Shown here piece by piece: positions 11,243 through 21,955 of a DNA stretch of 64,000 bases. This stretch comes from Lichina pygmaea (taxonomy: Eukaryota > Ascomycota > Lichinomycetes > Lichinales > Lichinaceae): positions 1,736,001 through 1,800,000 of the forward strand of contig OY730170.1 of assembly GCA_963422465.1 (NCBI GenBank), written 5' to 3'. The position numbers and the translations under genes are program-made. The notes under the pieces were generated by a model. That model was not told the origin of the DNA. It did not search any database and saw only the letters and a list, made by a program, of their open reading frames with translations. Within the stretch, counting starts at the first letter, position 1; each line of letters opens with the position of its first letter.

Positions 11243-14176
11243 ATGGACCACGAGCACGTCCTCCACCGGATCTGGGGAAAGAGCTGTCTACGGCCGGCAG
11301 CACGGGACGGTCAGGACGGCCAGGACGGCCAGGACGGCCAGGGTTCAGAGGAGTCGACATCGGTTGCACATCTCCATCAAGGGAATTTCGAGGCCGTGCT
11401 GTCATCCTCCTTTGCGAGAGTCCTTCTTGGCTTTGAAGACGACGAGCGGACTCGTTCGGACCCTGCTCTCCGTTCCCAGCCGGGGTTTGTAACTCACGTG
11501 TCCCGTCGCCTTGGTTTGCTCCTTGGAGGGTCAGACGAAACGGCGTCGGAGACGCAGAAACAGCTCGACAATCTCTATGCCATCTCGGCTTTCCTCGTCG
11601 GTTATGCAGCGCTGCACGCTTTTCTGCAGGCAGTCGTCACCGGGCCCCCGTTGCATTTCTCCCCAAGTACTCTCCTGCTCCTGCCTCATCTAGCCTCGAC
11701 GACTGTGAAATCGGAGCTGCTCGACTCATTGGCTATCGACGGGGTCGCACCATACCCGCTACTATCTCACGTCGAGCTCGTATGTCTCGCCCGGGTCATC
11801 TTCAATCACCCAGCCCTTGGGCGGGACGGCATGGAGTGGATGCGTCTGCGGACGAATTTCGTCCATCAGCGGCTGCTCACGGAGAGGGCCCCAGAGCTTC
11901 AGGAGCTCGTCTACAGAGACCTGCAAGGGATCTCGACCTGGGATTGGAACCGCCCAGAGGACCACGCCAGGTTCTTGATCGAGAGAGCGCTCATCCAGAC
12001 GTACTACAGCTTTGGTGCCCGGGCGAGGGAGGATTTGCTTGCGGCGGCCAAGGTGTCTGGCCTCGAGTTCGTTCTGACGGGGAGATTGGGCAAGAGAACC
12101 AAGTTCCAGACTAAGGACGCCAGCCAACTGGTCGTGCTTGCCAGGAGCGCTGCGAGTGCAGAGGACTCGACCAGCGTCGACAAGACGGCGGATCAAGGAG
12201 GCGCGGTTGAAGCGCGGAATCAGGACCAGCAGGCGCCGACGAACCTACCTCTGAACGACGATACCCTCTTGGAGTCGGTAACATTCTCGGAGGAAGCTGA
12301 GTCCGATTTCACAGCCTCACGAGACGACGGCACAGTACCTCCGGCTCTCGCGGCCGTGGATGCGTCCAACCAGCCGCAGCTCAAACCGTTGGACTCGGCC
12401 ATCCTGCTGGCGTACGCGTCCTCCATCTCGAACGCAGAGCCGTCACATGGCCTGACCCGAGAGGAGACGCTGCCGTACGCCACGCGCGTGCTCGACGGGG
12501 GGAGCTCGAGCTGGCAGATATACACGCACGCGCTGCTGATCCGAAGCCGCATCGAAGCGTACAGGTCCCGGACCATCGAGAGGAGTCTGCTGCAGCTGCA
12601 GGCTCTCGTCGACCAGATCATCGCGGAAACCGGAGGGCAAACGTCCCTGGCACGCCACGACCAACCCGTCAAGTCCGTGGACACGTTTCTGCCCGCCTCC
12701 TCGAGCGGAGAAGCGGCGCCAGCCTCGGAGAGGCTATGCTACATACATCAGCTCGACTCGCCGACACGGTGGGAGCTCGAGGCTGAGCTGGCGGCGCGAT
12801 GGGTCAGCGTCGGCGGGCTCAAGACGGCGCTCGAGATCTACGAAAGGCTGCAGATGTTTGCCGAGATGGCTCTGTGCTACGCCGGTCTGAACATGGAGGG
12901 AAAAGCACGGATCCTGTTGCGGGAAAGGCTCTTCCAAGTCGATCAGGCCGACGATGCGGCCGCCGTGGCGGAAGCCCCCGACAATTGGACCAAGGAGCGC
13001 AGTCCACTGCCTGCAGATGCCCCCAGGTTGTTCTGCATCCTTGGGGATGTCGAGGACGACCCTGACCACTATCGACGAGCGTGGGAGGTCTCCAATCGAC
13101 GGTACGCGCGGGCTCAACGAGCCTTGGGCAAGTATCTCTTCGCTCGGCACGACTACGAAGGCGCCGCCAAAGCCTACAGCAAGTCGCTCGAGCTCAGCCG
13201 GGTCGACCATTCGAGCTGGTTCGCAGTGGGAAGCGCGAGCCTTCGGCTTGCAAAGTGGGACGACGCGGCGAACGCCTTCAGGCGAGCCGTTCAACTGGAC
13301 GACCAGGACGCAGACAGCTGGAGCAATCTCGCGGCAGCCTTGCTCCGAAGAGGACCGACCGACGACGGCACTACGACCCAAAGCCAGCTTGCGGCAGCCG
13401 AAGAAGACGAAGACGATGAGAAGGACGTCCACCATCATCCTCGTCGGCCTCCGGATCCGGATCGCCACAAGCGAGACGCGCTGACGGCCTTCCAGCGCGC
13501 CGCGAAGCTGAGACGTGACGATTGGCGCATCTGGGACAACGTGCTCAGCGTCGCCGCGGTGCTCGACCCGCCCGCGGCCACGGACATGGTCGTCGCGATG
13601 CGGCGCATCATCCAGATTCGGGGTCCGTCCATCGGCGAAAAGGCCGTGGACGAGCAGATGCTCGATCGTCTCGTGCGGCACGTCCTGAGCTCGGGCGCGC
13701 CGACGAGCGGCGGCGGCGGCGGCGGCGGGGCCGGGTCGAGAAGCGACGTACGGCGCATGACGTTGGAGCTCGTCCAGAAGGACACGGTCCCCCTCATCAC
13801 CACGTCGCGGCGGCTATGGCAGATCGTCGCGCGGGTGTACGTGTGGCAAGGTCGGCCCTCGTCCGCCCTCGACGCGTCGGAGAAGGCTTGGCGGGCGTTG
13901 GTGTCGCCGCCGGCGTGGGAGAGCGAGTCGGAAGGATCGTGGAACGAGGTCGTCGACGGCACACTCGAGCTCGTGGACGCCTACGAGAACCTGGCCGGCC
14001 TGGAACGCACCGAGGGGCTCGGAGCCAACCAGGGGATCCCTGTCGCGAAGGACTGGAAGGCCAAGGCGCGCAGCGCCATCCGAGCCATCCGAGGCCGAGG
14101 GAAGGACAGCTGGGAAGACAGCGACGGCTGGCAGAGGCTACAGGCCCGTCTGGACGATCTGACCAGCAGGATCTGA
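11243..14176 (+). CDS. EMW1: TPR protein of the TTC27 / EMW1 family
   Basis: Intronless 977-residue protein. The C-terminal half carries tetratricopeptide repeats; YARAQRALGKYLFARHDYEG, AAKAYSKSLEL and AFRRAVQLDDQDADSWSNLA are characteristic of TTC27/EMW1. In yeast Emw1 is essential and needed for cell-wall integrity; the molecular role is not well defined. Near the N-terminus a 9-bp repeat (about 11309-11343) encodes a DGQ-type run, which may be lineage-specific. A second low-complexity insert (EEDEDDEKDVHHHPRRPPDP) interrupts the TPR region and a Gly run follows near 13710. The start at 11243 is the first ATG that gives the long frame; the unusual DGQ stretch means the true start could be slightly different. 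Confidence 0.88.
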   Translation: MDHEHVLHRIWGKSCLRPAARDGQDGQDGQDGQGSEESTSVAHLHQGNFEAVLSSSFARVLLGFEDDERTRSDPALRSQPGFVTHVSRRLGLLLGGSDETASETQKQLDNLYAISAFLVGYAALHAFLQAVVTGPPLHFSPSTLLLLPHLASTTVKSELLDSLAIDGVAPYPLLSHVELVCLARVIFNHPALGRDGMEWMRLRTNFVHQRLLTERAPELQELVYRDLQGISTWDWNRPEDHARFLIERALIQTYYSFGARAREDLLAAAKVSGLEFVLTGRLGKRTKFQTKDASQLVVLARSAASAEDSTSVDKTADQGGAVEARNQDQQAPTNLPLNDDTLLESVTFSEEAESDFTASRDDGTVPPALAAVDASNQPQLKPLDSAILLAYASSISNAEPSHGLTREETLPYATRVLDGGSSSWQIYTHALLIRSRIEAYRSRTIERSLLQLQALVDQIIAETGGQTSLARHDQPVKSVDTFLPASSSGEAAPASERLCYIHQLDSPTRWELEAELAARWVSVGGLKTALEIYERLQMFAEMALCYAGLNMEGKARILLRERLFQVDQADDAAAVAEAPDNWTKERSPLPADAPRLFCILGDVEDDPDHYRRAWEVSNRRYARAQRALGKYLFARHDYEGAAKAYSKSLELSRVDHSSWFAVGSASLRLAKWDDAANAFRRAVQLDDQDADSWSNLAAALLRRGPTDDGTTTQSQLAAAEEDEDDEKDVHHHPRRPPDPDRHKRDALTAFQRAAKLRRDDWRIWDNVLSVAAVLDPPAATDMVVAMRRIIQIRGPSIGEKAVDEQMLDRLVRHVLSSGAPTSGGGGGGGAGSRSDVRRMTLELVQKDTVPLITTSRRLWQIVARVYVWQGRPSSALDASEKAWRALVSPPAWESESEGSWNEVVDGTLELVDAYENLAGLERTEGLGANQGIPVAKDWKAKARSAIRAIRGRGKDSWEDSDGWQRLQARLDDLTSRI

Positions 14177-16139
14177 AACTCGGGAGCGACTGCTCCAGTC
14201 GCCTCTTTGCAGCATGGAGCCGATCGATCAACCGGTCACTGACGCACGACTGCGGTTCTTACGAGGGGTTGACGACGGGTCTTAGAGCGCCGTCGTCTGC
14301 CGGCGCAGAAGCCATCACCACTCCACTTTCAGGCTCTTGTCCATGACACAAGAATGCCTCCATCCTTGCCCGAGAAGCACCTGGCGTCCGAATGACAGAC
14401 GATGCTACAGTACCCAAAGTACCTACACACCGGTCTGCGCGGTCCTATATGACCGGTCTCCCACCCCGGGCGCAATGGGACGGCGATGGTCGTGCTTGGG
14501 CGACGATCGACGAGACGAGACGATCAGCTCGGGCCGAGCGCTACGTACGGCACGTTCCGTACAGGGTTCTGTACGTACTGTCGAAGGCGCCTTGAGTCCG
14601 ATGACGACGAGGTTTTTCTTCACACTCTCGACAAAGCTTGGTGTTTCGGCTTGACGTGAGCGATTCGACCAGGGCGAGTCTACGAGTAGAGTACGGCCGC
14701 ATGAACGCCTGTACATACGTAAAAGGCCGGCCCCATCCGAGATTGGGGTCTGCTCGCGCATCTTTTTATCCTCAATCCTGCTCCCCGCAGCGGAAACAGA
14801 GCAGGTCTGAGGCAAGCTAGAAAGAGGCCATTCCAGTGCTTCCGTACGGAAGTGCTGGCTGTACGTATTTTAAGACAGGCGACGATGGTCCTCGTCATGC
14901 AACGATATCTCGCTGAAGAAAACCCCTCCTGAAACAATCAGGCGGGGTTTTTTTGCAGTACCGTAATCAATTGATTTTAGTTCCGACTACTGTACCTCCG
15001 TACTTCCGTACTAGAACGAGCGGGAAAGTTCCGGTGCTATGAGGTCTCGAGAGTACTTTACAACCGTTCAGAGAGTCAGTCTGTTGAGCGAGTATCTTCT
15101 GAAAAGTCATCCCATCTGGAAGCCCGGACCAATGGACGGCGGAGAATCGTAGCCGGAGCCAAACGGTAAAATCTAGCCAGCTCTCCCAATACGCCAACGA
15201 TGATTGGTCGAGCTGGAGAAAATAAGGGGGAGGGAGAAGAAATGGAAGAATTTGCTGTTTCGTGATTAGTAATACGACTGTCGCTACTTCCTCTTTAGGC
15301 CTGTATCAGTGTCAGAGAAAGTACTTATAAGACTTGGATTTGAACGGTTTCTTGTGATCCCCGTACTGTACTTCCGTACTTACGACCACAGTCCTTTTCT
15401 TGCTCGAACGCACGGCCTTCAAACCACCAAGCAGTCGTCCACCACCACCACCGCCGACGACGACGAAATAACTTCTTTTTTTTCCGCTGGAATAGCTTCT
15501 TCGACCCATCTCTCGACGACGTCCACGATAAAAGCATCGACATCACGAAAGTCTTTTTTATTCTTCTCGCGTTGCTGGTGGTTGCTGGTTGTTGCCGGTG
15601 GTCGCTGCGTCTCCAAAAGCGTTCGAACACAACTTGCATCGCTCACGTCGTGCCATCCCGTATCAACTCATCTACGAGGTACGCAACTGCCAAGCACTGC
15701 TACGCAACAGAGGAAGAAGAGAAGGGACGAAAGAACCAACGAGAGGAAGAGACGGAAGCAACGACCGTTGAAGCTAGAGCTGCCCTGTCCGCTTGCCCTT
15801 GAACAGTCACAGTGCCCCCTAACTGGCACTCTTCTCTCGCTCGAATTTCCAGGGTCCACTTGGGTTACTGCCCTATCTTTCTTTCTGGGGCTTCTTCAGC
15901 TGCGTCTCCGAGTTGGACCTTTCTCCACTCGTTCGACACGCTTGAAAAGCCCTTTGGGTCTGTGGATTGGTCAGACCTGCCCAACGACGCTCGAGCCAAG
16001 AGTCCACGAAACGTGCCAAGCCGACCTCCGACGGCCTCCTAGGCTACGATATCCCCGTTCGCGGTTTGATAGCCCTCGCGCTCGTCGTACCGTCGCGGTT
16101 GTTCGCAGTCGCCGCCGAGGCATTCGACAATCGACAGCC
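14177..16139. other. spacer upstream of the GYF gene
   Basis: No gene supported. It includes GTAC-type motifs, a perfect 14-bp palindrome CTTCCGTACGGAAG (14839-14852), a terminator-like hairpin (14919-14953) and a likely long 5' leader for the GYF gene. The frame of GYF exon 1 is open upstream to 15309, but that stretch does not look like conserved protein. Confidence 0.5.
14919..14953. other. strong hairpin followed by a T run
   Basis: AAAACCCC (14919-14926) pairs with GGGGTTTT (14944-14951), and CCTGA (14928-14932) pairs with TCAGG (14938-14942), with a five-base loop and one T/C mismatch. The 3' arm runs into further T residues. The shape matches a bacterial intrinsic terminator, but in fungal nuclear DNA its role is unknown. 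Confidence 0.7.
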
Positions 16140-19100
16140 ATGCCTTCTCAGATCCCAAACAGCTTTGCTGCCTCGGCTGGGGCGGGCGGTGCACACAACG
16201 ACTGGGCCGCGAGAGGTTCGGGTCGGCCGGAGGCGACGGGTGCTTTGGACTGGTAAGTTCGGCGTCGTTGAACGACGTGCCATGGCCGCAGTGGGCGTTA
16301 CCCCTCCTCCGAAAAGGTCTTGGACGTCAGGGCCATGAGCCATTTCGTCTCTACTGTGTGGAGCCGTGGAGTTCCTGAGGCTTCCGGTGGGATGCATGGC
16401 TCCTTGGGGCCGTCCCGTCCCTACGAGCTACCACACGGCCGCTACGCTCGATCTCCGATTCGCCTTGGGATTACATGCAAGGGCTGACTCTGTTCCGTTG
16501 CTGTCAGGTCACGATCGCGCGCCAATGGCGCAGGTACGGCCACCTTCAGACGACCATCCCTGGCAACGTCGCTGTCGCAGTCTTCCCTCCCTCAGGCGAG
16601 CCATGGCCACGCCTCGAACCCGGCATCGGCACCGGGTCCGTATGTACCGCCCCACCATTACCAGAACCATGGCGGTCGGAACGGCGACGTGGCCGATCAT
16701 CGCTTCTCGAGGGATGCGCTTCTGGATCTCTACAGAGTTCAAAGGGCAGCGGGCGACCTGGGCAAGAACATGACAGAGTTGTTTGTTGCCGAATGGCAGC
16801 CAGGGGCCGGCAACGCTCCTTCCACGGCCGGCTCGATCTGGAACCGTAAGGACGATGCCGGCCGCGACGCGGCCGCCGGAGCGGATATCTGCTGGGATTC
16901 GAACGGTGGCACCGTGCCCCTCGGCCTGCTGGACATGACCGACGCCGAGAAAGAGGTACTGTGGCTCGGCGAGTCCTTCCAGCCCCACCGACGTGCGCAC
17001 GGCTGACCAAGGGACGCAGCTCTTCTCCACTTCGGTCAACTCCCCCGTGAAACCACCACCGCCTCCTCCGCAGAGCTCCGGCAAAGATTCGAGCGCCGGA
17101 ATCGTTGGCATGGGCCGCAAGACCTCCTTCACTCAAGGCTCGAGCACCGGCGCCCCCTTCGGCATGACGTCACCCACTTCGGTCCGACCTGGTGGCCGTC
17201 ACCGGGAGCTGAGCACGTCGTTCTCGGCAGCCGACCCTGCGGTGGCCTCTGCCATCGGCGCCGGCCGTAACGTGACGGACGATGGTAGCAGCATGCAGAC
17301 GCCTCCGCCGCCGCTGTTGCTCCGACGACGGACCGACCACGCCAACAACCAGGTGGCGAGCGGGCAAGGTGATCGGGGGAGAGACGTTGGGTCGCGTGCT
17401 GGGACAACGGAGTCGTCCGCTCCGGTCCCGAATGTTCGCCGCAGCGTGACCATCGGCGCTGGCGGCGCGGCCATCCCGCCGACGTCTCCCTGGGCCAGCG
17501 GTGGCGCCGCCTTCTCCCCCATGGGCTCCTTCGGTAGCTTCGATCCGGCCGAGTCGTCGGCGCAGCCGTCAACGCCGGTGGAGAAAAAGGGAGCAGGCTT
17601 TGGGGGCAGCCGCGCCACCAGCCGCTGGTCCAAGTTCATGAGCAAGAACTACGCCGAAGACGGTACCCTGGCCGAGAAGCTGTCGGTAGGAAATCTGGGC
17701 AAGCTCAGCGAGGCAGACGTAGAGCCATCTTCGCTGGACTGGATCGAGGCACGGGCCAACCGGCCGCTGAGCAACGACACCGACCCGTTTGGCGGTGTTG
17801 ATCGCGCAGGCGGCGATGGCGGCGCGGCCACGACCTCCTGCCAGTTTGCCCAGCGGCCGCCGCCGCCCCAGCAGCAGCAGCAGCAACAGCAACAACAACA
17901 ACAACGTCAGACGCCTCGCTACGGGACACCTTCAGCCTCTAGTACCGGCGACAACTACCGTGACGCGGCATCATCCTCTGTGCTTTCCGGCTTTCGAGAC
18001 GCGACCCCGGATCATGGCCGACAGCGTTACGCAGGTCCGCCGCGGCAAACCGTCGCTGGAGAAAGCGAGCCCTTGAGCCCCACCGAGACAAACCCCTATC
18101 AGAGCCCGGGACCGGAGAAGGCGGAGGCAGAAGGCGTTGACACTGACGACCCCGAGATGCAGCGACAACTTCATTATCAGCATCAGCATCACAATCACAA
18201 TCACAATCATCATCATCATCATCAACATCAACAACAACAACAACAGCAACAACAACATCAGCATCATGCCGCACTCCACGGCCTTCCCAACCAAGGCGTG
18301 GCCGGCCGCATGCCGGTCGCACCAGGTACCCTCCCTATGTCGTTTGATGGGATGTTGAGCGACTCGAGCCAGCCATTCGGCGCGGCCGCATTCAAACCCT
18401 TCCCAGGCTTGGCTGGCGTCGGAGGCGTGACAGGTCCCAGCGCATCCTCGAGCTGGTCAGCCAACGGCGGTGGCCTCATTAGCGGCCCCGACGGTGACCA
18501 CGGCCGATTCGGGGCCGACGTAGGTCTTCCCGGGTTTGGAGCCTTGAGCGGTGATGTCCAACCGACCTCGAGCGCTGCTGCGGCGTCGATCGGCATGCTG
18601 TCGACGGGTGGATTTGGTGACTCGGAGGCTGCCTCTCGAGGTGGCCGACCTGTCTCCATCTTTCCTCCAGCGATGCAAGCTCAGATGCAGGCTGGCGATC
18701 CCGCAGCGCATCGCCACCAGCTCGACGTGACGGATTCCGGTGTGCTCTCCTCCTTGACGGCCGGCGTTGATCCGTCGACCCGGAGCACGCATGACATTCA
18801 TCGGCCCGTCTACGCACCTGCCGCGGCGATCCGCGAGGCCGACGCCGCCTCCTCCATGATGTCGCCATCTATGATCATGCCAAAAAGCTCGCTTGAGGAT
18901 CTGGGCCTGTCGAGGAGGAACGACGGTTTCCGGGACCCGACGGTCACGGAGCGAGCAGTCGATCCGACCGCGAGGGCATCCGTCGCCGCACAGCTCGCTG
19001 ACTCTCTGCAGGGCGCGGCCGCTCCGGTGTCGTCGACGATGATGACGGCCGCGGCAGGCGTCAACGTGCTTCAGACGTCCCAGTCTGGCACGCAGCCCGG

Positions 19101-19962
19101 GACGCACTCGGTGCAGTCGGCTGCGACGAGCGCAGTCCAGACACCCCAGATCCCGCAGAACCAGCAGCGGACGATGGTCATGCCAGACCGCATGCGGTGG
19201 ATCTACAAGGACCCCCAGGGGAACACTCAAGGAACCTGGACCGGCCTCGAGATGCACGACTGGTTCAAGGCCGGCTTCTTCTCGGCGGAGCTGCTGGTCA
19301 AGAAGTACGAGGATCCCGAATTCGAGCCGCTGGGACAGCTGATCCGACGTATCGGCAACTCTCGCGAGCCGTTCCTCGTGCCTCAGATCGGGATCCCCCA
19401 CGGACCACCGGGCAACCAGGGGGCCAGCCCGTGGAGCCCTGGCAACGCCGCCGCCGGCGGCAGTCAGGCTTCTCCGTCCGGGGCCGTCCAGCCCCCGTTC
19501 GCCGGCGCGTTTCCGAGCTTCGGGACGACCCTGACGGCCGAGCAGCAAAATGCCCTGGAACGCAGGAAGCAAGAAGAGCAGTACCTGATGGCGCGACAGA
19601 AGGAGTACCTCGCACAACAACAGGCACTCCACAAGCAGATGCAGCAGATGCACGGCGTCCACCAGCAACAGCTGCATCATCATTCCAGCGCGCACAGTCT
19701 TCACAGTCAGCCAAGCTACGGCAGCATCACGTCCCCGAACGCTTTTCACCCGACGCCGCCACAGGGGCCCATACAGCACCCACAGCCCGTCCCGACCCTC
19801 TTCGACGCTCAGCTGAGGCACAGCGGCCCCCCTTACCTTGGCTCGACCGGCGTACTCGGAGCGGCGTCGGACCTCGGCAGCTCCAATCTAAGCAATAGCC
19901 TTCGAGAAGAAGAATTGGCTGCCTTGCTCGCACGACAGAATCTAAACCGAGACGGACACCCT

Positions 19963-20004
<42 letters not shown>

Positions 20005-21955
20005 CAGGGGTTTGGAGGATCGTCTTTCCATGCTCAGCATTTTCAGCAACAGCAGCAGCAACATCCGCAGGACAGTCAAGGCCACGCCGCCAATGTAGCG
20101 GTGGCGCTCGCGCACAGGGCGCAACTACAACGTGAGCAAGCGAAGCATGACGCGATGCTAGTGTCGAGCTCAGACGAACAACAGGCCCGAAATGACCGCT
20201 TCGAAGAGTACAACCAGCTGAGAGGTCAGCTCGGAGAGGAACAAAGACCGTATGGTGCGATGTTGACCGACGTAGAGACGGCGCTTGGCTCCCTCGGAGG
20301 GCCATCCGAGGCAGCCAGCATGATGTCACATCGACCTCAGCAATTTCCTTATCTCGGCGCAGGCCAGTCAGAGCTCAAGCCGGATGCGCGACAGGATGCC
20401 CTGACACCAACTGCTTCCGCTAGCTCGGCGGCTGCGGCAACTACGACGGCGACGGCGACGGCGACGGCGCCTACATCTCATTCGTCTACCACAGCTCTCG
20501 CCCAGCAGCAGGAGCACGAGATCCTATCCTTGTCGCAACAGGTGCGGAAAGCAGCCTTCGAGAAGCGAGAGCCGGCTGCCAGCGCCTCGGATGGCCCGGC
20601 GCCGGGCTTGCCTCACCCTTTTCCGCCTCCGCCGCCGTCGATCTCGCCCCTACCGGCACCGGCAGCCCAAAGGAGCAGACAGCAGCTGCCGGACGCCTTG
20701 ACGATCCAGGAAGAGAGCCGGGTGCGCTCCCAGACCTCGTCCGTCGAGACCCCTGGAGCAGCATCATCCATCGCACCGTGGGCGAAAGAGGCTACCGAGG
20801 GCCCAAAGGGTCCGTCCCTCAAGGAAATACAGGAGGCTGAAGCGCGCAAGGCGGCCAGAGCCGAGGAGGCGGCGGCTGCCGCGCGTCGTGCGCTGCTGGA
20901 GCAAGAGCGCGAACGCCTCAGTCAGCACACGGGCTCCAACTCGGCTTCCCCGACGGGTCTGCCGCGGACGTCGACCTGGGGCAGCGGCGCGTCTCCTGCG
21001 ACGCCGACGTCTGCATCAGGCGCGTTGGCGTGGTCAAAGGCCTCGGGCGTCAGGTCCGCGTTCGGCCCGGCAGAAGGGACGACAAAGAAGACGCTGTCGC
21101 AGATCCAGAAGGAAGAGGAGGCGAGGAAGCAGAAGGCGGCCGTCGCGAGCGCAGCCGACTCGGCGAGCAGTATCGGTGGCAGCGGTTCGGCCGGAACCGT
21201 CTCGACCGGCAAGCGATACGCTGATCTGGCCAGCAAGGTGGCGGCGAGCTCAGCTGCCGCGTCCGGTGGCAGCGTCGGTGGAGCTTGGACGACGGTTGGC
21301 GCGACCGGCAAAGTCAAGGCCGCCGCACCGGTCGCTCCAGCACCGTCAACCGCCGTACGCGCTGCGAGCGTCAACGCAGCAAGTGGTGCCAAGGCCAGAC
21401 CTGTCACGGTGTCGAGCCGAGGTTCTACCACCCCGGTCGCTTCCACCGGCCCGCCCAGCGCAAACGAGGAGTTCATTCGCTGGGCCAAGGCGGCTCTGGC
21501 CAAGGGGCTCGATCCTAGCATCAACGGTGAATATTCCCCGTCGTCGATTTCAACGAAAGATACGGCGTTGCTGACAAGAGGTATCGGACGGTCCAGTGGA
21601 TGATTTTGTTCAGCAGCTCCTGTTATTCCCGGCCGAGGCGGAGATCATATCGGAGAGCGTTTACGCCAACTCGCAGACCATGGACGGCCGCCAGTTCGCG
21701 GCTGAGTTCCTACGCCGCCGTAAGCTCGCCGAGAAGGGCGTCGTCCAAGGGACAGGCGGAGCGGGCAGCGCAGGCACCGCACCCTACAGCTCGAGCGGCG
21801 CCACTGCGGGGTCGCGCAGCAAGGGCAACGAGAGCAAGAACCCCAGCGGATGGAACGAAGTGGCCAAGAAGGGCTCATCGGCGACGACGCAGAAGGACGC
21901 GGAGGGGCAGGCAGCATTCAAGGTGGTAGCAGCCAAGAAGAAGGGTAGGAGATGA
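16140..21955 (+). CDS. GYF-domain protein (Smy2-like), Gln/His-rich
   Basis: Four exons: 16140-16252, 16508-16955, 17020-21526, 21597-21955, giving 1808 residues. Introns are 255, 64 and 70 nt. The N-terminus MPSQIPNSFAASAG and the block LLDLYRVQRAAGDLGKNM are typical of Pezizomycotina GYF proteins. The GYF domain lies at about 19191-19390 (MRWIYKDPQGNTQGTWTGLE, MHDWFKAGFF); it binds proline-rich peptides and in relatives such as Smy2 and GIGYF links to mRNA repression and COPII traffic. Conserved C-terminal blocks are FIRWAKAALAKGL and FVQQLLLFPAEAEIISES, which are joined only when intron 3 is removed. Glutamine runs sit at about 17869-17907 and 19964-20008, and a His/Gln run at about 18178-18265. 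Coiled-coil, Glu/Ala-rich segments follow the second Gln run. Confidence 0.92.
17869..17907 (+). repeat. CAG/CAA glutamine-coding run
   Basis: Tandem CAG and CAA codons coding about a dozen glutamines inside the GYF protein, directly after a proline run. Confidence 0.85.
18178..18265 (+). repeat. CAT/CAA His/Gln-coding run
   Basis: Mixed CAT, CAC, AAT, CAA and CAG codons coding a His/Asn then His then Gln run in the GYF protein; likely length-variable between strains. Confidence 0.85.
19964..20008 (+). repeat. CAG/CAA glutamine-coding run
   Basis: About fifteen consecutive glutamine codons, mostly CAG, C-terminal to the GYF domain. Confidence 0.85.
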
